Assembly (NCBI GenBank): GCA_902762335.1
Contig: CACWNZ010000072.1
Coordinates: forward strand, 1-6,829
Reading direction: 5' to 3'
Length of the DNA: 6,829 bases
Source of the DNA: an uncultured Ruminococcus sp.
GTDB lineage: Bacteria; Bacillota; Clostridia; Oscillospirales; Acutalibacteraceae
The notes below the pieces were generated by a model that was not told where the DNA came from, made no database searches, and saw nothing but the letters and a program-made list of their open reading frames with translations. A program made the position numbers and the translations under genes. Shown in pieces: positions 1-4,827 of the stretch. Position 1 is the stretch's first letter. Each line of letters opens with the position of its first letter.

Positions 1-1
1 G

Positions 2-484
2 CTCAGCGATAACGAGCTGGCGGATTACCGCGCGTCTACTGTAGGATTTGTGTTCCGGTTCTATAATCTGATCCCCACGCTGACGGTTTATGAAAACGTG
101 GAGCTTGTGTCGGAAATATCGAAAAATCACCTTGACGCTAAACAAATGATAGAGGAGGTCGGGCTTTCCGATCACCTGCACAATTTCCCGTCGGAGCTTT
201 CGGGAGGCGAACAGCAGAGGGTGTCTATCGCAAGAGCGCTGTGCAAGAATCCTCAGGAGCTTCTTTGCGACGAGCCTACAGGCGCACTTGATTCGGAAAC
301 GGGCGTCATGGTGCTCAAGCTTCTTCTCAAAATGGCAAAGAGCTACGGCAAGACCATAGTGATCGTCACACATAACCAGAGCATCGCAAAAATGGCTGAT
401 GTGGTAATCCGTGTGAAAAACGGAAAGATCCGCTCTGTTGAAGAACAGGAAGATCCCATGAGCGCAGACGAGGTGGAATGGTAA
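2..484 (+). CDS. ABC transporter ATP-binding protein, MacB/LolD-like (5' end missing)
   Basis: This is the C-terminal 160 residues of an ATPase that powers an FtsX-type (type VII) ABC transporter; it would sit on the cytoplasmic face bound to the permease encoded next. The reading frame is open from base 2, so the start and Walker A lie upstream of the window. Seen in order: the Q-loop region (GFVFRFYNLIP, fragment residues 15-25), the ABC signature LSGGEQQR, Walker B with the catalytic glutamate (LLCDEPTGALD, which includes the D-loop), and the switch histidine in VIVTHN. The tail (VKNGKI and an acidic end) is typical of the MacB/LolD/FtsE group. One oddity: the Q-loop position is Arg (CGG, 56-58), where Gln is almost invariant in the family. 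Its stop overlaps the permease start, so the two are translationally coupled. The substrate cannot be told from sequence. The family call is firm. Confidence 0.95.
   Translation, partial: LSDNELADYRASTVGFVFRFYNLIPTLTVYENVELVSEISKNHLDAKQMIEEVGLSDHLHNFPSELSGGEQQRVSIARALCKNPQELLCDEPTGALDSETGVMVLKLLLKMAKSYGKTIVIVTHNQSIAKMADVVIRVKNGKIRSVEEQEDPMSADEVEW
471..476 (+). promoter_or_regulatory. Ribosome binding site deciding the permease start
   Basis: AGGTGG lies inside the end of the ATPase gene. It is one base before the ATG at 478 but seven bases before the ATG at 484. The second spacing is the normal one, and it gives a TAATG stop/start overlap with the ATPase gene. ATG484 is therefore the preferred start over ATG478; the two differ by only two residues. 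Confidence 0.6.
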
Positions 485-2823
485 TGCTGACACGAAAATT
501 ATTCCGTACCGCATGGAGCTACAAGGCGCAGTTCATCTCCATGATAATCATGATAACTTTAGGTATGGGCATCTTCCTCGGCTTCAATATGGAATGGTAC
601 ACCATTGAATATGATACCTCACGCTTCTTTGCCGATACGAATTACGCAGATTTCAGATTGTATGACCGGAACGGCTTTACTTACGATGGCCTCGAAAAAA
701 TCGCGGGCATTGACGGCGTAAATGCGGCAACGCGCTTTCTGTCCGTTGATCTTGATCTGAAAGGCAAAACCAACAAATCCCTTGCCCTTGATGTCAGCGA
801 AAGCTTCACCGTTTCGACCTTTGTCGTGATGGACGGAGCAAAGTATGACGAAAACGGTAACGGCTTCTGGCTGTCGGATAAATTCGCAGCCGCAAATGAC
901 TATAAGATAGGTGACGAGCTGACGCTTGAATATCACGGAATGGATATAAGCGAAAAAATTGTCGGTCTGATAAAATCCGGCGAACACATGATCTGTGTTG
1001 CGGACAAAAATCAGCTCATGCCCGATTACAATACCTTCGGTTATGCTTATATGTCTCCGGAAAAACTGAGATCGGTCATTCGTGAAAAGCTGAAAATGTC
1101 AGGTTTGCCCGAAAGCATGATAACGGAAAATGTTGTCGACGAAGCCGAAAACAAGGTCTACGCACAGATCAATATCCTGTCAGATATGGATAAGGAAAGT
1201 CTTGAGGATGCTGTCAAGGAAAAGCTTGGCAGAACGATAATGGTAACGCCAAAGACCGACCATGTAGTCTATAAAGAAGCAATGGGCGAATCCGAAGAGG
1301 GCAAAACAATGGGCTCGGTACTGCCCGTTCTGTTCCTTGCCATAGCGATACTCACAATGGTAACGACAATGCACCGTATCGCTACCAAAGAAAAGATACA
1401 GATAGGAACTCTGAAAGCTCTCGGCTTCAAAAACCGCAGGATACTTCGGCACTACACATCCTACGGGCTGTTTATCGGACTTGTGGGAACGGCTCTGGGC
1501 GCAGGACTCGGTTATCTTGTGTGCAAGGCTGTGATGAGCGAAAACGGCATGATGGGAACGTACTTCGATATGCCCGACTGGACTGCGGCAACACCGTTTT
1601 TCTGCTATCCCGTAATGCTCGGAACGATCATTCTGCTGACCCTCATCAGCTTCCTGTCCGTTCATCGTCAGCTCAGAGGAACAGCCGCAGAGACCCTTCG
1701 CCCTTATTCTCCTAAGAAAATGCGCAAGCTCGTCTGGGAGCGCACAAAGCTCCGGGATAAGCTCCGCTTCGGAACAAAGTGGAACCTGCGTGATCTGAGC
1801 CGCCACAAGAGCCGCTCCTTTATGACCCTGTTCGGGATTGTCGGCTGTATGGTGCTGATAGTTGGCGGACTTGGTATGCGTGATACTATGGCGGGCTTCC
1901 TTGATCTGCTTGATAAGGATATTTCAAATTACGCGACAAAGGTAAACCTTGTCGATAACGCCGACAGTGCAAGGTCAAAGACGCTTGCTTCTGAGCTTGA
2001 CGGCGATTGGGAGAGTCTTACGGGAATAAGTCTTGACGGAGACACCGTAAGCCTTGATATAGTTCATAACCCGAACGGTATGTTCAATGTCATTGACGAG
2101 GACAATCGCCGTATCAACCTGAGCGACGAGGGCGTTTACCTCTGTCTGCGCCTGAGTGACAGGGCAAATATCGGAGACAATATCACATTCTCGCCCTACG
2201 GCTCGAAGGATACCTATACAGCAAAGGTCGTGGGATACAACCGTTCTATCATGACGGAAAGCGTTACAATGACCGATACACTTGCCGACAGACCGGGCAT
2301 AGACTACACCCCTACAGCTATTTACACAAACAAAACGATTAGCGATATTACACCCTCAGAACTTATCGCAGGCAAGCAGGACAAGGCTCAGCTCATGGAT
2401 ACCTTCAACAGCTTTGTCAGCATAATGGACGGTATGGTGATAATACTTGTTGTCGCTGCGGCGGTTTTAGGAATCGTGGTGCTTTACAATTTAGGCATAA
2501 TGAGCTATGTTGAGCGTTACCGTGAGCTTGCGACATTGAAGGTCCTCGGTTTCCGCAGCAGGCAGATAGGCAGACTGCTGATCTCGCAGAATATCTGGCT
2601 TACTGTCGTCGGCGTTATCATCGGACTTCCCGCAGGTGTAGGCGTTCTGAATTGGCTGCTGCTCTCCCTTGCCGGTGAATATGAAATGAAGCTGATGCTC
2701 GGACCTCTGACCTATCTGGTTTCGGTACTGCTGACCTTTGGTGTTTCTCTGCTTGTGGGGCTTATGGTAGCAAAAAAGAACAGGAAGATAGATATGGTAG
2801 GGGCTCTTAAGGGCGCAGAGTAA
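484..2823 (+). CDS. ABC transporter permease with two FtsX domains
   Basis: This 779-residue membrane protein is the partner of the upstream ATPase. It has two similar halves, each a membrane helix, a large extracytoplasmic domain and a three-helix FtsX unit. Predicted helices lie near residues 17-36, 278-296, 326-347, 372-393, 446-466, 649-672, 701-728 and 740-763. The extracytoplasmic domains span about 37-275 and 467-645. The coupling segments are clear in both halves: GTLKALGF (308-315) and ATLKVLGF (683-690), each followed by a basic stretch, and the protein ends in the usual IDMVGALKGAE type of tail. Transporters of this class convert ATP hydrolysis into movement of their outer domains, to extrude lipoproteins, peptides or antibiotics or to sense them; which applies here is unknown. 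No ATPase domain is fused, unlike true MacB. The gene ends 72 bases before a strong terminator, so it is the last gene of its operon. ATG478 is an alternative start. Confidence 0.93.
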   Translation: MLTRKLFRTAWSYKAQFISMIIMITLGMGIFLGFNMEWYTIEYDTSRFFADTNYADFRLYDRNGFTYDGLEKIAGIDGVNAATRFLSVDLDLKGKTNKSLALDVSESFTVSTFVVMDGAKYDENGNGFWLSDKFAAANDYKIGDELTLEYHGMDISEKIVGLIKSGEHMICVADKNQLMPDYNTFGYAYMSPEKLRSVIREKLKMSGLPESMITENVVDEAENKVYAQINILSDMDKESLEDAVKEKLGRTIMVTPKTDHVVYKEAMGESEEGKTMGSVLPVLFLAIAILTMVTTMHRIATKEKIQIGTLKALGFKNRRILRHYTSYGLFIGLVGTALGAGLGYLVCKAVMSENGMMGTYFDMPDWTAATPFFCYPVMLGTIILLTLISFLSVHRQLRGTAAETLRPYSPKKMRKLVWERTKLRDKLRFGTKWNLRDLSRHKSRSFMTLFGIVGCMVLIVGGLGMRDTMAGFLDLLDKDISNYATKVNLVDNADSARSKTLASELDGDWESLTGISLDGDTVSLDIVHNPNGMFNVIDEDNRRINLSDEGVYLCLRLSDRANIGDNITFSPYGSKDTYTAKVVGYNRSIMTESVTMTDTLADRPGIDYTPTAIYTNKTISDITPSELIAGKQDKAQLMDTFNSFVSIMDGMVIILVVAAAVLGIVVLYNLGIMSYVERYRELATLKVLGFRSRQIGRLLISQNIWLTVVGVIIGLPAGVGVLNWLLLSLAGEYEMKLMLGPLTYLVSVLLTFGVSLLVGLMVAKKNRKIDMVGALKGAE

Positions 2824-2895
2824 AACATTGATACGGAAAAAATTATATTGACCGGAATCGATAGATGAACTTGAACATAATCTTCGTTCTCATCT

Positions 2896-2936
2896 AAAAA
2901 AGATGCAGCTGAATCATTTAAAGCTGCATCTTTTTT
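2896..2936 (+). terminator. Strong intrinsic terminator, probably bidirectional
   Basis: A perfect 15-bp inverted repeat (2896-2910 with 2922-2936) encloses an 11-base loop. The core arms are GATGCAGCT and AGCTGCATC. The right arm ends in six T and the left arm begins with six A, so RNA made in either direction would have a hairpin followed by U residues. It ends the ABC-transporter operon and insulates it from the region that follows. Confidence 0.92.
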
Positions 2937-2956
2937 CCGTGCGGATTTTTCTTCTT

Positions 2957-3273
2957 ATGCCGCCTGATATTGGCAATATTTTATTGGGGGAACAAATTGC
3001 CGCGTCTGTGGTCAAGAGAGTGAAAAAGCAAATAGAATACGGTAATTGTTCTCTGATATGATTCATCATCTGCGTGTTCATCAGGACTATCGCCGTCAGG
3101 GGATAGCGCATCTGCTTGTTGAGAATGCAGAAGAAGCTCTGCGCAGGGAAGAAATTACAAAATTATTCGGACCGGTATTTAACGATAACGATCCCGCAAA
3201 TACCTTCCGAAAGGAACAGGGCTAAACCCTTCGTACAGATCCGGATCACCGCAACAAAAGCCCGGATCAATAG
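2957..3273 (+). pseudogene. Decayed GNAT-family N-acetyltransferase
   Basis: Reading from 3058 in one frame gives IHHLRVHQDYRRQGIAHLLV, the acetyl-CoA-binding motif A of GNAT enzymes (R/Q-x-x-G-x-A/G), then a helix and FNDNDPANTFRKEQG, the expected next strand and helix. A TAA at 3223-3225 falls where the family has an aromatic residue after the glycine. Reading past it in the same frame adds TLRTDPDHRNKSPDQ to a TAG at 3271-3273, which resembles the usual GNAT C-terminus (R-x-D-x-x-Y-R-N-K). Upstream, the frame is blocked by TAA at 3043. A second frame, 2957-3061, is open for 34 codons and may hold N-terminal remains, but its match to the family is weak. No ribosome binding site precedes the ATG at 3058, and roughly the first half of a normal GNAT domain is absent or unreadable. 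So this is a dead gene with an internal stop and a frame break or deletion, not a 55-residue protein. Its former substrate is unknown. Confidence 0.72.
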
Positions 3274-3306
3274 GACTGTTTGCAGACGTGTTTTTTACTC
3301 GGATTT

Positions 3307-3337
3307 TTAACTTCAATTAAGTTTTGTAAAGTATAAT
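3307..3337 (+). promoter_or_regulatory. Candidate promoter of the VTC-DUF4956-CotH operon
   Basis: A perfect TATAAT box lies at 3332-3337 in an AT-rich stretch. The best -35 candidate is TTAACT at 3307-3312 (four of six matches to TTGACA) with a long 19-base spacer, so the -35 is weak. Transcription would begin near 3344, 83 bases before the VTC start codon and right at the base of the long inverted repeat. Confidence 0.5.
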
Positions 3338-3343
3338 ACCACC

Positions 3344-3403
3344 ATAGGCAGCAGGGCGCACACGGACCGGTAAATATATATGGTCTGTGTGTGCTGTGCC
3401 TAT
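3344..3403 (+). promoter_or_regulatory. Long hairpin at the 5' end of the VTC operon leader
   Basis: Hand folding gives an outer stem ATAGGC/GCCTAT (3344-3349 with 3398-3403). After a one-base bulge come a G-U pair and CAG/CTG (3352-3354 with 3394-3396). After a two-base bulge comes a 12-bp inner stem (3357-3368 with 3382-3393, two G-U pairs), closing a 13-base AT-rich loop at 3369-3381. No T-tract follows, so it is not an intrinsic terminator. It lies between the candidate promoter and the ribosome binding site (AGAGGTG, 3415-3421) and leaves that site unpaired. It could stabilise the mRNA, bind a protein or act as a sensor; it matches no riboswitch class I recognise. Confidence 0.55.
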
Positions 3404-3426
3404 AACCAAAGAAAAGAGGTGAAAGC

Positions 3427-4095
3427 ATGGATTTCAGACATGAGATCAAGTATGAGATAAATTATTCGGATATGCTTGTGATAAGGCACAGACTTGGTAC
3501 GGTCGCTTATCTCGACCCGCATACCATTGACGGAAAATACCGCATTCGCAGTCTTTATTTTGATGATCCGACGGATAAAGCTCTGATGGATAAGCTTAAC
3601 GGAGTCAGCTATCGAGAAAAATTCCGCATCAGGTATTATAACGGAGATACCTCGGTTATCCACCTTGAAAAAAAGACAAAGATCAGCCGTCTTGGCAATA
3701 AACAGAGCGCAGTTCTTACGGCAAAACAGGCGCAGAGCATTGTTGACGGCGATACGGCGTGGATGATCGGCTCCGATAATGCGCTGATAAGAGAGCTGTA
3801 TTCAAGAATGGAAACACAGCGCCTTGCGCCGAAAACAATAGTGGATTACACAAGGGAGCCCTTCGTCTATACGGCAGGAAACGTACGCGTAACGCTCGAT
3901 CATAACATAAGGAGCGGCATACGCTGTACGGATTTTCTTGATCCGGACTGTGTGACGGTCCCTGTTTCGGACAGCATTATTCTTGAAGTCAAGTGGGACG
4001 GTTTTCTGCCGGATATAATCAGGGCGGCCGTATCTCTTCCCGACAGGCGCGAGGGGGCTTTTTCAAAATATGCCGCCTGCCGCATTTACGGATAA
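3427..4095 (+). CDS. VTC-domain polyphosphate polymerase
   Basis: This 222-residue protein is essentially one VTC domain, the triphosphate-tunnel-metalloenzyme fold that in yeast Vtc4 builds inorganic polyphosphate from ATP with a divalent metal. The tunnel residues appear in order: RHEIKY (4-9), YRIRSLYFD (38-46), YREKFRIRYY (62-71), HLEKKTK (79-85), DYTREPF (140-146), VRVTLDHNIR (153-162), ILEVKW (185-190) and SKYAACR (213-219). These supply the basic phosphate-binding side chains and acidic metal ligands of the family. It has no membrane helix and no SPX sensor domain, so it should be cytoplasmic, perhaps held at the membrane by DUF4956. A good ribosome binding site (AGAGGTG, five bases before ATG) supports the start. 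It is the first gene of the operon, 45 bases before DUF4956. Fold and family are firm. Polymerase activity is inferred from the family; a related triphosphatase role is the main alternative. Confidence 0.9.
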   Translation: MDFRHEIKYEINYSDMLVIRHRLGTVAYLDPHTIDGKYRIRSLYFDDPTDKALMDKLNGVSYREKFRIRYYNGDTSVIHLEKKTKISRLGNKQSAVLTAKQAQSIVDGDTAWMIGSDNALIRELYSRMETQRLAPKTIVDYTREPFVYTAGNVRVTLDHNIRSGIRCTDFLDPDCVTVPVSDSIILEVKWDGFLPDIIRAAVSLPDRREGAFSKYAACRIYG

Positions 4096-4140
4096 CATAA
4101 AAAAATTAACAGCGGATATCCCGCAAAAGGAGAAAAGACT

Positions 4141-4815
4141 ATGACAAATTTCAGCGATATTTTTAAGTCAAACTTTCTTGAGAACGTTACAAGCGTGAGC
4201 ATTCTTGATATGGCAATAGCCCTTGTTCTTGCTTTCGGTCTGGGAATGTTCATTTTTCTTGTGTATAAAAAGACCTATAACGGCGTGATGTATTCGGCAG
4301 GCTTCGGAACGACTCTTGTCGCACTGACAATGATAACAACGGTCGTCATTCTTGCGGTAACAAGCAACGTCGTTCTTTCTCTCGGAATGGTGGGCGCTTT
4401 GTCCATAGTCCGTTTCCGTTCGGCGATCAAGGAGCCTCTTGAAATAGCGTTCCTGTTCTGGTCTATTGCCGTGGGCATCGTTCTTGCGGCAGGCATGATA
4501 CCGCTTGCCGTTGTCGGTAGCGTTATTATCGGCATAATCCTGCTCATCTTTGTCAACAAAAAGTCGCACACCAACCCTTACATCGTTGTTATCCGATGCA
4601 GCGGTCACGAGAGCGAGACCAAAGCAAAGGATTTCCTGAAGGAGAAGGCAGAGCGCTGCGTTATCAAAAGCAAGACTGCACAGAAGGGCGCCATAGAGCT
4701 GAATATAGAGATACGCCTGAAGGATGACAATACAGACTTCGTCAACGAATTGGCTGATATGGAGGGTGTGCAGAGCGCTGCGCTCGTCAGCTATAACGGC
4801 GACTATATGGGATAA
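4141..4815 (+). CDS. DUF4956 membrane protein
   Basis: This 224-residue protein of unknown function carries the DUF4956 hallmark: a glycine-rich stretch with GMVGALSIVRFR (82-93) followed by IKEPLEIAFLFWSIAVGI (96-113). Hydrophobic segments lie near residues 22-42, 56-78, 101-120 and 122-138; the conserved R/K-rich stretch sits between the second and third. A soluble tail (about 145-224) alternates strand- and helix-like stretches (YIVVIRC, then KAKDFLKEKAE, AIELNIEIRL, FVNELADMEGVQSAALVSY), which suggests a small ferredoxin-like regulatory fold like the C-terminal domains of MgtC-type proteins. That comparison is by eye. A ribosome binding site (AGGAG, 4128-4132) sits eight bases before the ATG. 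Its place between a polyphosphate polymerase and a membrane-anchored kinase suggests that it anchors the polymerase or forms a path for its product, as the membrane part of the yeast VTC complex does. No experiment known to me shows this. Confidence 0.92.
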   Translation: MTNFSDIFKSNFLENVTSVSILDMAIALVLAFGLGMFIFLVYKKTYNGVMYSAGFGTTLVALTMITTVVILAVTSNVVLSLGMVGALSIVRFRSAIKEPLEIAFLFWSIAVGIVLAAGMIPLAVVGSVIIGIILLIFVNKKSHTNPYIVVIRCSGHESETKAKDFLKEKAERCVIKSKTAQKGAIELNIEIRLKDDNTDFVNELADMEGVQSAALVSYNGDYMG

Positions 4816-4827
4816 GGATGTGATACT

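Larger units (their letters stand above)
2824..3426. other. 603-base stretch without an intact gene
   Basis: It contains the terminator (2896-2936), the GNAT relic (2957-3273), the candidate promoter (3307-3337) and the leader hairpin (3344-3403). The part from 2824 to 2895 is AT-rich with nothing recognisable beyond a 10-codon open frame at 2864-2896 without a clear ribosome site. The part from 3274 to 3306 holds a run of six T (3291-3296) without a convincing stem before it. Confidence 0.8.

Noticed and set aside
1180..1806. Open frame of 208 codons on the minus strand
   Set aside because: It is antisense to the FtsX permease, has odd Cys/His-rich composition and no family motifs.
2848..2881. 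Promoter with TTGACC and CATAAT after the permease
   Set aside because: The spacer is 22 bases, too long, and any transcript would hit the terminator at once.
3238..3296. Terminator from the GATCCGG/CCGGATC inverted repeat and the T-run at 3291
   Set aside because: The stem is only 7 bp with a 17-base loop and lies 22 bases before the T-run; the bases are explained as the end of the GNAT relic.
3116..3310. 64-codon + strand open frame across the GNAT relic
   Set aside because: It starts at TTG without a ribosome site and is out of frame with the recognisable GNAT sequence.
3344..3403. c-di-GMP or other known riboswitch in the VTC leader
   Set aside because: None of the conserved riboswitch core sequences I know are present; a simple long hairpin is all that can be supported.
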